NCBI GenBank assembly: GCA_965223775.1
Contig: OZ245021.1
Span: 3,658,001 to 3,722,000 of the forward strand
From: JAJDXW01 sp965223775
GTDB taxonomy: Bacteria > Pseudomonadota > Gammaproteobacteria > HK1
Direction of reading: 5' to 3'
DNA length: 64,000 nucleotides
The translations under genes were made by a program, and so were the position numbers. The notes under the pieces were generated by a model. That model was given only the letters and a program-made list of their open reading frames with translations, had not been told where the DNA came from and made no database searches. This document shows, piece by piece, positions 25,509 through 33,354 of the stretch (the stretch's first letter is position 1; the number at the start of each line of letters is the position of its first letter).

Positions 25509-25916
25509 ATGCCAGCAGATTCAGACATCGCCAACACCGCCACCCCCAAGCCATCGAGCTTGGCCGCGGTTTTTCTCCGCATCATCGACCACTGGTTCGG
25601 CCCGACCGCGCACAAGTGGCATTGGTCCCTCAGGTTCGCCTTCACCTTCGCCGGAAGTGCGACGTTCTTCTTTGCTTGGTTCGTCTACATCGGGCCCTAC
25701 GCCTTTCAGGGAACCCCGGACAAGGCCTTAGACTTCTACCTCTTCATAGGCGTCATCGCAATCCCCGGGGCCATCTGGTTCGCCGGCATAACCGCTTGGA
25801 AGGACCTCAGCTACGGCCCGGTTCGACTCTATATCAGCGGATTCCTCCTGCCCTACTTCGTCTGGACGCTCATCTCGTTCATGGTGAGCCGACCACGCCT
25901 GGAGTTCGGAGCATGA
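25509..25916 (+). CDS. Small membrane protein of unknown function
   Basis: A 135-residue protein with a short polar N-terminus and three or four hydrophobic helices: FAFTFAGSATFFFAWFVYIG, FYLFIGVIAIPGAIWFAGI and LYISGFLLPYFVWTLISFMV. No family was recognised. The ATG at 25509 lies after a purine-containing gcgaagatgcc. Its stop overlaps the next start by 4 bases (ATGA), so it is coupled to the secreted protein that follows. Base composition is visibly lower in GC than the core genes. It is divergent from the VirD4-like cassette and may be its membrane partner. Confidence 0.7.
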   Translation: MPADSDIANTATPKPSSLAAVFLRIIDHWFGPTAHKWHWSLRFAFTFAGSATFFFAWFVYIGPYAFQGTPDKALDFYLFIGVIAIPGAIWFAGITAWKDLSYGPVRLYISGFLLPYFVWTLISFMVSRPRLEFGA

Positions 25917-26947
25917 TCAAGACCTTCTTCGGCGTACTCCTGCTCCTTCCCGCCATCGCACTCGGCCAGGAGGAAACGATCACCATCGATCCCAAGAGGA
26001 CTTCCGTTGTGGAAGCCACCGAGGCCGAGGTCGATGCCATAACGCGTCTCCTGGAGGCGGCCTACACCGCAGTCGACCCACTACACAAGCACGTCGACTT
26101 CCCGTTGTACGCCTACGATATGGACGCCGTCCTCGCGGCGAGATCCTGCGACAGCTTCAACGACGTACCCGCAGACCACCAGTTCGCGTTCGTTTCGCCC
26201 GTCAGCCAAGACGAACAAGCGAAACGGTACCTCGGCGTCCAAGTAACCCAAGCCGCCCAGATTCGCCAAATCTGCAACAGCATCGGGCGTTCAAAGCAAG
26301 TCCTCGCCGAAGTACTCGACGATTACCTGTTCACCACCGAAGCCCAGCCGGGAGTATTCAACAAGGTGATCTACCAAGGAGTCTGGGGTGGCACCGTCGT
26401 GAAGCCGGCATGGACCAACCAATGCGTCAAGCCGTTCATGACTGCAACCGCCGCGTACCTGCCCGGGAAGTCCATCCAAGCTGCCAGACCCATCCTGGGC
26501 GACGGCGAGGACGCGGTGACCGTCCCGGCCAAGATCTTCACTCAACTGGCAGGCGAGACCGGCTGGACTTCAGCAGTCACTGTCGAGTGGCAACCTGTCG
26601 ATAATTCTGAAGCGCTCCGGGCCATGACAACGCAGGTCGCCGAGAAATTTGGTCTAGAGATGAAGACATGGATGGTCGAACCGCAAGAGGCCAAACTCCT
26701 CACCGGCCAATTCTTTGTTACGTCCTACCCGAACAAAGACGTCGACACCACCGAATCCAAGGTTCCAACTGAACGCACCGAACCGGGCTTCAACCTCACC
26801 GCGTGGTATGCGCCCCCGTTCTGCAGTACCGTCTCCGCACACACGCACAAGTGGTATGTCATGAGCGACCGACCGCTACGGCACGTGAAGTCGGACTTCC
26901 GATCCTGGCTGGCCTCTGATTACGTTGACGCAGTGGGCATGAAGTAG
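25913..26947 (+). CDS. Exported protein of unknown function
   Basis: A 344-residue protein with a clear signal peptide, MIKTFFGVLLLLPAIALGQ, with cleavage expected near residue 18-19. The mature part contains four or more cysteines (SCDSF, QICNSI, NQCVKPF, PFCSTV) that could form disulfides in the periplasm. No known domain was recognised. It is translationally coupled to the preceding membrane protein. Together they may form an envelope component working with the divergent VirD4-like ATPase, or an unrelated effector pair; the sequence does not decide. Confidence 0.7.
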   Translation: MIKTFFGVLLLLPAIALGQEETITIDPKRTSVVEATEAEVDAITRLLEAAYTAVDPLHKHVDFPLYAYDMDAVLAARSCDSFNDVPADHQFAFVSPVSQDEQAKRYLGVQVTQAAQIRQICNSIGRSKQVLAEVLDDYLFTTEAQPGVFNKVIYQGVWGGTVVKPAWTNQCVKPFMTATAAYLPGKSIQAARPILGDGEDAVTVPAKIFTQLAGETGWTSAVTVEWQPVDNSEALRAMTTQVAEKFGLEMKTWMVEPQEAKLLTGQFFVTSYPNKDVDTTESKVPTERTEPGFNLTAWYAPPFCSTVSAHTHKWYVMSDRPLRHVKSDFRSWLASDYVDAVGMK

Positions 26948-26957
26948 ATACGCGCGT

Positions 26958-27110
26958 TCAATAAACCGACCGCTGGACGACCGCGCCATCGACCATTGGG
27001 TATGCCCACCGATCCAGCGCTGCCATCCAATCCTCTTCGTGCACGATGCAAAGCCCCGTGCCCTTTTCGTCCCGATACTCCATCGCCTCCTCGATCTTCC
27101 GCCCGAAGCT
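26958..27110 (-). other. Possible C-terminal fragment of an unidentified gene
   Basis: The minus-strand frame reads SFGRKIEEAMEYRDEKGTG then LCIVHEEDWMAALDRWAYP and ends at 26958. The composition looks coding, but there is no convincing start upstream, because the same DNA further up is occupied by the HNH fragment on the other strand. The family was not recognised. Confidence 0.35.
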
Positions 27111-27114
27111 CTGA

Positions 27115-27267
27115 TGCACCCAGGCCGACGTCGTGCCGAAGGCGCACGGCGGCCACGACGGCATCGGCAACAAGCAGCTCCTCTGCAGCGCGTGCAACGC
27201 CACGCAAGGCACCCGCACGCAGGAGACCCTCGTCGCGAAGCTCAAGGGAGCCGGGATAATCGACTGA
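27115..27267 (+). pseudogene. C-terminal fragment of an HNH endonuclease/methyltransferase-associated zinc motif
   Basis: Fifty codons, open only from 27115, read VVPKAHGGHDGIGNKQLLCS then ACNATQGTRTQETLVAKL. This is the C-terminal half of an HNH motif (V-P-K-x-x-G-G-x-D-x-x-x-N-x-Q-L-L-C-x-x-C-N), as found at the end of some DNA methyltransferases and small HNH nucleases. A TGA precedes it in frame, so no complete gene exists. The second CxxC of the zinc site is visible. Confidence 0.65.
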
Positions 27268-27438
27268 AGTCCAACTCCGAGGACGGCTCGATCTGGCGCC
27301 AAACCCTCACGAACGAAGGCACCGAGCACGGCGTCTCGGGACCCGGTGGCAGCTCCACCCGGACGCGACCCGGCGGCGGGGTAAGCATACGGCCCCGCGG
27401 CAAATGCCAGGTTGCTGCTGGTCCCCGCAACCCCCGGA

Positions 27439-28752
27439 TTAGGGACCCAAACTCTTGAGCAGGCTCGTACGGTTCATCCCGGGTTGCCGGCTGGCAAGAT
27501 CGACGTACTTCCGCACAGCCATGCCGATTGCCCACCTGGCGCGAGCCAAGTCCTTCCAACCAACTCTGGTTGCTGGATCGGCCAAGCTGTGCAGGTAGCT
27601 GTCTCTCAAGCCATAGGCGTGCTGAGCCCATTGCTCAGCATCGGCGTGGTTAACAAGGCACGCGAATCGTCGCATGAGTTTCCGCCGGCCCTTGGGCTGT
27701 TCGAGCATGAGGGTCGCCTCGAGACAACTTATGTTGGAAATGATCTCGTCGACTCCGCCGTCGGTGAGGGCCTTGACGAAGAAATGCCTGGTGAGCGGAT
27801 GAAAGTTGGCATCGCCTGATTTCGCATGAGCGAGAAGGGTCTCGAGCTTTCTCCACCATTCCCGAAGGTTTCTTTGCTGCCGAGCCCCCATGTCGCAAGA
27901 TTCGGACTGATCGGGCACTTCGATTTCACGGTCGAAATCGCCCTCGATCGTGCGCGAGAGCGCGGACGCATCTGGAGGCGAAACCGGATCAGCAAAGCCA
28001 TCGTTTGTAAACGAGAATACCCAAGGGACGCGGAAAGGACGCCAAGGCACGTCGCTCGGGTCCTTCAATAACGTCAGCAACAGGACGAAGAGGACGTTTT
28101 CGACCGGAGGAGGATAGGTCGGGCGGAAGACGCGCACCGATCCGATTTCGCTGAGTTTGCGGTTGAGGAGACCGAACAAGGACCGACGATGGACTGGGCC
28201 AGCGTCTTCCGGCTGCGTTGTCAGAAGCCAGTGGAATCCGTCAAGGTCTTCCAGGGGAAACTCGTACCTCGGGCCAAAGCGAGCGAGAGCCTCGACGGGA
28301 ACTCGTCGCGCGAGCTCCCGTTGTTCAAGACAGAGGACCTCGTTGGAGCCGAAGCGAACGTTCCTTACCATATCCCTCGCGTCGGAGGAGCGGTCTTCGA
28401 GACAGAGACGGTCAAGAGGAACAAGATGGGTTCGTTCAACACGTTTTTGCGTGAAGGCACGATGGAGTCTCACCGATGTCTCAACGACGGCGGGGGTCTG
28501 TCCGGAATGCCACGGGGATCCGTTCCAGCAAAAGAAGTTCCTCAACGCTTGCCTCAGTGCGCCCGGGCTCGTGGATCTTCCACCCGTCAGCCGCGAAGCA
28601 CTGAAGTCTTCATAGACCGATCGGCAAGCTCGTTCGAGGAGACCGAAGGCCGATGAAGAGAGGGCCGCCTGTTGCGATGCAGGACCATGGTCCCAGAGTT
28701 CCTCGACGGCTCTTTGAATGGGCTCTGGAACAGAATGCGATGCCAGATTCAT
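27439..28752 (-). CDS. Apea-like HEPN-motif protein (putative RNase, possible defence gene)
   Basis: A 437-residue protein. The ATG at 28752 is preceded by a strong GAGGAGG ribosome-binding site. The N-terminal 300 residues are of unknown family. The helical C-terminus contains GLRDSYLHSL, an R-x4-H motif (Arg383, His388) in the context typical of Apea-like HEPN domains, whose Arg and His form an RNase site in many abortive-infection and toxin systems. It stands alone, with gene fragments on both sides, in a region of lower GC than the core genome. A stand-alone HEPN defence ribonuclease is the most attractive reading. The domain call rests on this motif and secondary-structure impression only. 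Confidence 0.6.
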   Translation of the reverse strand: MNLASHSVPEPIQRAVEELWDHGPASQQAALSSSAFGLLERACRSVYEDFSASRLTGGRSTSPGALRQALRNFFCWNGSPWHSGQTPAVVETSVRLHRAFTQKRVERTHLVPLDRLCLEDRSSDARDMVRNVRFGSNEVLCLEQRELARRVPVEALARFGPRYEFPLEDLDGFHWLLTTQPEDAGPVHRRSLFGLLNRKLSEIGSVRVFRPTYPPPVENVLFVLLLTLLKDPSDVPWRPFRVPWVFSFTNDGFADPVSPPDASALSRTIEGDFDREIEVPDQSESCDMGARQQRNLREWWRKLETLLAHAKSGDANFHPLTRHFFVKALTDGGVDEIISNISCLEATLMLEQPKGRRKLMRRFACLVNHADAEQWAQHAYGLRDSYLHSLADPATRVGWKDLARARWAIGMAVRKYVDLASRQPGMNRTSLLKSLGP

Positions 28753-28923
28753 CGGCCCTCCTCGAAGAAGCAAGCGGTCAAACCGCGTCGCGACGATAGC
28801 AGCGACAGCGACAGAAAAGTAGCGCCAATGACCATCGATCGCCCGTTTGACGGGACCGTCTCGGCGACGATTCGGCTCGCCGGACCTCGACCGCGTGATC
28901 GCGCAGTACCGGGCGCGCTGTAG

Positions 28924-29064
28924 ATCCACGAGCACATGCACAATCCGGTGGACGAACGGCTCGACGAGACCCGCCTGGTCTTCAACCCCGTCGGCTACCC
29001 GCACGAGAGCAAGCAAGGATTCAACCCCACGTTCTGTATCGAGATCAAGGAGGCGAAGGGCTGA
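28924..29064 (+). pseudogene. C-terminal fragment of an unidentified gene
   Basis: After a TAG at 28921 one plus-strand frame reads MHNPVDERLDETRLVFNPVG (from 28936) then YPHESKQGFNPTFCIEIKEA and stops at 29062-29064. The codon use and amino-acid composition look genuine, but no start or partner domain is present and the family was not recognised. It abuts the HEPN gene on the other strand. Confidence 0.45.
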
Positions 29065-29380
29065 CGCGGATTCGGGTCACAACCGCCCCAGCGAGACTCC
29101 TCCACCTAGCCAGGCATGGGCACCGGCACGGCCGCCAGGGGCATCACCGACCGGTTCATGCTCGCCGAGCCGAAGCTGCCGTCCTGAAAAGCGCTCAGCG
29201 CCCCGAGGCGCTCAGCTCTACCCTGCCCTGCCCAGGGCCAAGAACGGGCGAGACAGCCGCATAGCGAGGCAACCCGCCGCTCCGGCGAACTCGGGCCCCT
29301 TCGCGCTACCATCACGTTCCGTCGACCACGCCGTCGCATGCCGTGACGGGTGGCCTGGCCACCAACTGGAGTAAACAACC
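29065..29380. other. Upstream region of the cold-shock gene
   Basis: About 315 bases without a supported gene. It presumably contains the promoter and 5' leader of the cold-shock gene. Short GC-rich hairpins such as agcgccccgaggcgct near 29200-29215 are visible; no cold-box sequence could be assigned. Confidence 0.4.
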
Positions 29381-29590
29381 ATGCCGACTGGAACCGTGAA
29401 GTGGTTCAACGCAACCAAGGGTTACGGGTTCATCGAGCCGGAGGACGGCTCGAAGGACGCCTTCGTCCACATCTCCGCCGTCGAACGCGCCGGGCTCGGG
29501 ACGCTCCGCGAGGGGCAGAAAGTGAGGTTCGAGCTTCAGCCCGGGCGCGACGGTAAATCCTCCGCCGAGGAACTCGCTGCCATCGACTAA
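29381..29590 (+). CDS. CspA-family cold-shock protein
   Basis: A 69-residue single-OB-fold protein that binds single-stranded RNA/DNA and acts as an RNA chaperone. The RNA-binding motifs KGYGFI (RNP1) and DAFVHIS (RNP2) and the start GTVKWFNATKG are intact. It is of normal family length and complete. A long upstream leader (29065-29380) is consistent with thermally regulated csp mRNA, though no specific element was identified. Confidence 0.95.
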   Translation: MPTGTVKWFNATKGYGFIEPEDGSKDAFVHISAVERAGLGTLREGQKVRFELQPGRDGKSSAEELAAID

Positions 29591-29722
29591 CCGTCATCCT
29601 CCTGGCGCTCCCTTCCCAAGCATGGTCCGGGCGATGACGGGCGAATGGGATCCGCCGCTCTGAGCGGGTAACGCCGCGCCGCCGAACGCACAGGCCACGA
29701 CCCGTCGGAGCGAACGAACAAA

Positions 29723-30196
29723 ATGTGGGGAGCTATCCTCGGGGACATCGCCGGTTCACGGTTCGAGTGGAACCGGATCAAGACGAAAGGCTTCGAGTTC
29801 TTCGGACCGGAGACCGACATCGAGCACATCGTGGCTGCAAGCGAGGCGCACGATTCCGGGCTATGCGCGGCGGACCGGGCGACTCGGAGGCGGTTCGCTC
29901 AGGACCTTCGGAACCTCACCCTGGCCTCCCCTGAAGTGAACCGCCACCAGAAGAGCGGGAAGGACCCGGGGGAGTGGCTTCCAGACCGGAACCGGTGCTG
30001 GTTCGCGGGCAGGGTGCTTGAAGTCAAACGCGCCTACGGACTCACCGTGGACCAGCGCGAGGCCGCGGCGCTCGAGCGGGTCCTTCGCGGCTGCACGAGC
30101 ACGGCGATGGAGCCCAAGGTGTGCCGGGCGGCACCGACGGCAGCGGGAAGTATCGGAAAGGGCACGGGCGGCGGGGACGGCGTGGTCTGCGAGTAG
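29723..30196 (+). CDS. Chimeric ORF: ADP-ribosylglycohydrolase N-terminus joined to an HNH (DUF1524-like) nuclease C-terminus
   Basis: A 157-codon ORF of two unrelated parts. Residues 1-31 (MWGAILGDIAGSRFEWNRIK, TKGFEFFGPE) match the start of ADP-ribosylglycohydrolases (GAIxGDIxGSxFE). From residue 32, TDIEHIVAASEAHDSG, FAQDLRNLTLASPEVNRHQK and GEWLPDRNRCWFA are the C-terminal half of exported DUF1524-type HNH nucleases (D-x-E-H core). The last 30 residues are probably read-through. The nuclease's N-terminal half occurs separately at about 31490-31780. Neither half-enzyme is complete here, so activity is doubtful, and the fusion most likely arose by recombination. Confidence 0.65.
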   Translation: MWGAILGDIAGSRFEWNRIKTKGFEFFGPETDIEHIVAASEAHDSGLCAADRATRRRFAQDLRNLTLASPEVNRHQKSGKDPGEWLPDRNRCWFAGRVLEVKRAYGLTVDQREAAALERVLRGCTSTAMEPKVCRAAPTAAGSIGKGTGGGDGVVCE

Positions 30197-30544
30197 AGGC
30201 CACGCTCGGCGCGACGAGGGAGAGGCGGAGGAGGAATCCGACGAGGTACCGCGTAGAGGTCCGGTCGAACTCGGCGAGCGCCTCGTCGAAGTCGCCCGCA
30301 ACGAGCAAGCCGGTGGCGCGAAGACCGTGGACCTCGTCGCTGATGGAGCGGCGGCGCGTGTTCATGCGAGGATCGTGCCACGGCGGAGGGCCGAGCGCAT
30401 TGGCGGTTTCCGACGCGACGCGTAGCAGATAGGTACGAGGGAACGGGAGCCTACGGCCTCGCCATGGACCGCGGCGCGAGGGCAACCGTCACCTCCTCAG
30501 ATGCTCCACACTTACACAGTGCGGCGACCCGCGGGAAGGCGAGG
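30197..30544. other. Intergenic with doubtful minus-strand ORF
   Basis: A minus-strand frame from an ATG at 30365 (MNTRRRSISDEVHGLRATGL) contains a TPR-like stretch AGDFDEALAEFDRT but soon becomes Arg/Pro-rich. It is not convincing as a gene. The rest should hold the EcsC gene promoter. Confidence 0.35.
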
Positions 30545-31459
30545 ATGAGAGAGGACATTTCGGAATACGACAGGCGAGCGATCGCCGAGATCCATCAATG
30601 GAAGACGCCGGAACTGAGCTGGTTCGGGCAAGCGATGCGTGCAATCGACTGGCCACTAAGCAAGGCGACCGATTGGATTTTGGAGCAGCAACTCGTCGGA
30701 GAAGCCATCAGGAAGGCCATCTCGGGCGTTGTCAGTGTGTGCAATGACGCCGCGCAATGGTCCGTACGCCAAGAGGCAATCTACGACGAGTTTCGGCGTG
30801 CTGGACACGCCTTGGAGACGTCAACCGACTTGACCTCGCTCAGGCTGGAGGACATCGACAGAGTCGTCGGTTTTCTCGACGCGAAATACAAAGGCCTCGC
30901 AGCTGCCGAGGGGGCCGTGACGGGCGTGGCGGGGCTGCCGGGAATCGTTGTCGACCTACCGGCGCTGGTGATGCTCAACCTCCGCGCCATTGGCGAATAC
31001 GCCACGTACTACGGGTTCGACATCACAGTGCAGCAGGAACGTCTGTTCGCCATGAATGTGCTGGGTTTGGCCTCGAGCCCGAAGGACGCGGCAAAGCAAA
31101 TTGCAATGGCAGAGCTTGTCCGGATCGCGCGTGACGTCGCCATGCGAAGAACCTGGACCGCGCTTGAAGAGCATGCCTTCGTACAAGTTATCCAACAGAT
31201 TGCGCGAGCGGTCGGCGTTCGGCTGACCAAGGCCAAGCTGGCGCAAGTTGTACCGGTAGTCGGGGCGGCGGTGGGGTCGGGATTCAACGCCTACTACACG
31301 GCGAGAGTTTGCGATGCAGCGTACTACCTGTATCGGGAGAGGTTCTTGGCCGAGAAGTACGGCCACGATGTGATTGAGGTCACCGTACAGCCGCCACCTG
31401 ATGTCGTGCGTTACGAGGAGACCGACGAAGCCATACCTGGCGATGACTGCGACGGGTAG
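30545..31459 (+). CDS. EcsC-family protein
   Basis: A 304-residue protein matching the EcsC family: WSVRQEAIYDEFRRAGH, then GAVTGVAGLPGIVVDLPALV, RAIGEYATYYGFDI and VVPVVGAAVGSGFNAYYTA. The Gly/Pro/Val-rich segments are membrane-associating helices. EcsC in Bacillus is linked to secretion and ABC-transporter control, but the biochemical role is unknown. The ATG at 30545 is used; the frame is open to 30464. It lies between the two halves of the broken HNH gene, so its arrival or a duplication may have split that gene. Confidence 0.8.
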   Translation: MREDISEYDRRAIAEIHQWKTPELSWFGQAMRAIDWPLSKATDWILEQQLVGEAIRKAISGVVSVCNDAAQWSVRQEAIYDEFRRAGHALETSTDLTSLRLEDIDRVVGFLDAKYKGLAAAEGAVTGVAGLPGIVVDLPALVMLNLRAIGEYATYYGFDITVQQERLFAMNVLGLASSPKDAAKQIAMAELVRIARDVAMRRTWTALEEHAFVQVIQQIARAVGVRLTKAKLAQVVPVVGAAVGSGFNAYYTARVCDAAYYLYRERFLAEKYGHDVIEVTVQPPPDVVRYEETDEAIPGDDCDG

Positions 31460-31489
31460 CAACGCCACAGACGGCACCGGTCGTCTATC

Positions 31490-31888
31490 GTCGAGAACGC
31501 CATGTTCGCCGGCGGGGAGCGGTCTGTCTCCAAGCGCACGGTGGCTCGTCGCCGTTGTCGCTCTGGCAGCGCTTGCCGGAGCCGCATCCGCTGAGACGTG
31601 GGGCGGCCTCACCGTGGCCCCCGAGCACCGCTTCTCTCCGTACGATAGGAAGCGCGATACCACTACCCCCAGTCCGTCGAACAGGACATCGTGCGCGAGC
31701 TCGGGGCCGTTTTCGGGCCCTACACGGAGACCTGCTTCGACTCGACCCGTGACACGGACATCGAACACATGGTGGCGACCAGCGAGGCGCACGCTTCCCG
31801 GCAAGACGCGAGCGCGCGGAGCTCAAGAGCCGGCACGTCCTGTCGGCGACGATATCCTCCTCGCCCGGCGCGATCGGGCGCCGGGTAG
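31490..31888 (+). pseudogene. N-terminal half of an exported HNH (DUF1524-like) nuclease, frameshifted
   Basis: One frame gives a signal-peptide-like ARWLVAVVALAALAGAASA followed by ETWGGLTVAPEHRFSPYDRK. Near 31656-31659 a one-base shift is needed to continue in the next frame as YHYPQSVEQDIVRELGAVFG and TDIEHMVATSEAH, the start of the nuclease core. After that the sequence degenerates. The missing C-terminal half is found upstream in the chimeric ORF at 29723, and the two overlap at the DIEHxVAxSEAH segment. The start codon is unclear. Confidence 0.65.
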
Positions 31889-31984
31889 GCTCGACGACTG
31901 GGGCTTGCTCATCTGTCGCCACAGCGATGCTCGAGGAGTATCGTGATCGGGAGTGGTCTGGAACCCGCGCGACGGAGGTGAGAC

Positions 31985-32251
31985 GTGGCCGGCGGCTGGG
32001 CTCGTGACGGGGCGGTGCAGGATCAGATAGACGCGAGCGTCGAGGACGCCGCCGAGCGCACACGCCGCCGGTTGCCGCGCGGCGAGAGCCTGCACGAGTG
32101 CGAGGAGTGCGGCGCCGAGATCCCGGCAGGCCGTCGCGACGCGCTGCCCGGCGTGCGCCTGTGCGTCGGGTGTCAGAGCGGGCGCGATGGGAAGGACACG
32201 CCGCACGCCGGCTACAACCGCCGGGGGAACAAGGACAGCCAGCTGAGGTAG
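31985..32251 (+). CDS. DksA/TraR-family C4 zinc-finger protein (YbiI-like)
   Basis: An 88-residue protein with the start MAGGWARDGAVQDQIDASVE, and a four-Cys zinc finger CEEC (Cys39, Cys42) and CVGC (Cys60, Cys63). It ends YNRRGNKDSQLR, exactly as in the short YbiI-type members of the DksA/TraR family. Such proteins bind in the RNA polymerase secondary channel or are of unknown role. The GTG at 31985 is preceded by a GGAGG ribosome-binding site. Short DksA-like proteins are frequent on prophages and conjugative elements. Confidence 0.88.
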   Translation: MAGGWARDGAVQDQIDASVEDAAERTRRRLPRGESLHECEECGAEIPAGRRDALPGVRLCVGCQSGRDGKDTPHAGYNRRGNKDSQLR

Positions 32252-32407
32252 TTTGTAGCGGTCGTCTTCGGTGGAAAGTGAATTCCGGCGCGCAATTTCA
32301 TGCCGTGCCGAACAGAACCAATTCCGGCTGGCCAGCATGTCAACGCGCGGTAGTTTCGCCATGGAGGCCTGCGGCAAGGTCTCTCGCCCGTGCTGCCGCG
32401 GCGGAGG

Positions 32408-33301
32408 CTATTGCTGACGGAGCTTCGGATCGAGGAGATCGCGCAGGGCGTCGCCGAAGAGGTTGAAGCCGAAGACCGCGAGGCTGATCGCGACCCCGGG
32501 GAAGATCGGCACCCAGGGCGCGCTCTCCGCGTACTCCTGGGCGCCGCCCTGGAGCATGAGGCCCCACGCCGGGATCGGCTCCTGCACCCCGAGCCCGAGG
32601 AAGGAGAGGGTTGCCTCGGCGAGGATCGCCTGCCCGAGAAACGTCGTCAGCATGATGAGATAGGGCGCCATGACGTTGGGTGACATGTGGCGGAGCACGA
32701 TTCGGGCATGGCCGAACCCCAGGGCCCGCGCCGCATCCACGTAGGGGATCTCCCGGATCGCGAGTGCACTGGAGCGCACCACCCGCGCGCAGTTCGGGAT
32801 GAGCGGAATCGTGATCGCGATGATGACGTTCTCGGTCCCGCTCCCGAGCACGGTGACGATGGCCAGCGCGAGGATGATGGCCGGGAACGCGATGAAGATG
32901 TCGATCACCCGCTGGAGCAGGATGTCGAGCTTGCCGCCGAAGTAGGCGCTCCCGACCCCGATGAGGAGCCCGATGGTGGACCCGAGCAGTGCGCAGGAGA
33001 AGCCGACCAGCATCGCGGTCCGCGACCCCCAGACGAGGCGCGAGAAGATGTCGCGGCCGAACTCGTCGGTGCCGAGCCAGTGACCTCCGTCCGGCGGGAT
33101 CAGCATCGCCCCGAAGTCGTTGAGCTCGGGGTCGTAGGGTGAGATGTACGGCGCGAAGAGGGCGGCGAAAATCATGACGAGGACGATGAACGCGCCCGCT
33201 ATCCCGAGCGGCTGGGCGCACACGATCGCCCACAGCCGGGACGGAAGCGGGGGCCGCTCGAAGACTTCGTCGGCTACGTAAGCACCGGTTGTTACTGCCA
33301 T
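32408..33301 (-). CDS. dppC: Dipeptide/oligopeptide ABC transporter permease, DppC-type
   Basis: A 297-residue inner-membrane permease. The N-terminal OppC domain includes LAPYISPYDPELNDF-like FAPYISPYDPEL and HWLGTDEFGRDIFSRLVWG, diagnostic of DppC/OppC. The EAA loop is YVDAARALGFGHARIVLRHM. Six helices are predicted. It is the last gene of a minus-strand operon DppD-DppF-DppA-DppB-DppC and pairs with the DppB-type protein to form the channel. Which peptide or amine the system imports is not certain. Confidence 0.9.
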   Translation of the reverse strand: MAVTTGAYVADEVFERPPLPSRLWAIVCAQPLGIAGAFIVLVMIFAALFAPYISPYDPELNDFGAMLIPPDGGHWLGTDEFGRDIFSRLVWGSRTAMLVGFSCALLGSTIGLLIGVGSAYFGGKLDILLQRVIDIFIAFPAIILALAIVTVLGSGTENVIIAITIPLIPNCARVVRSSALAIREIPYVDAARALGFGHARIVLRHMSPNVMAPYLIMLTTFLGQAILAEATLSFLGLGVQEPIPAWGLMLQGGAQEYAESAPWVPIFPGVAISLAVFGFNLFGDALRDLLDPKLRQQ

Positions 33302-33354
33302 CGCCGCACCGTCCGTCTGTTACATCCGTCCGCCGGGTCGCCAAGCCCCGCCCG

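Noticed and set aside
29100..29190. 24-codon ORF MGTGTAARGITDRF... before the cold-shock gene
   Set aside because: Too short, no ribosome-binding site of note, no recognisable family; could be the end of a lost gene but evidence is insufficient.
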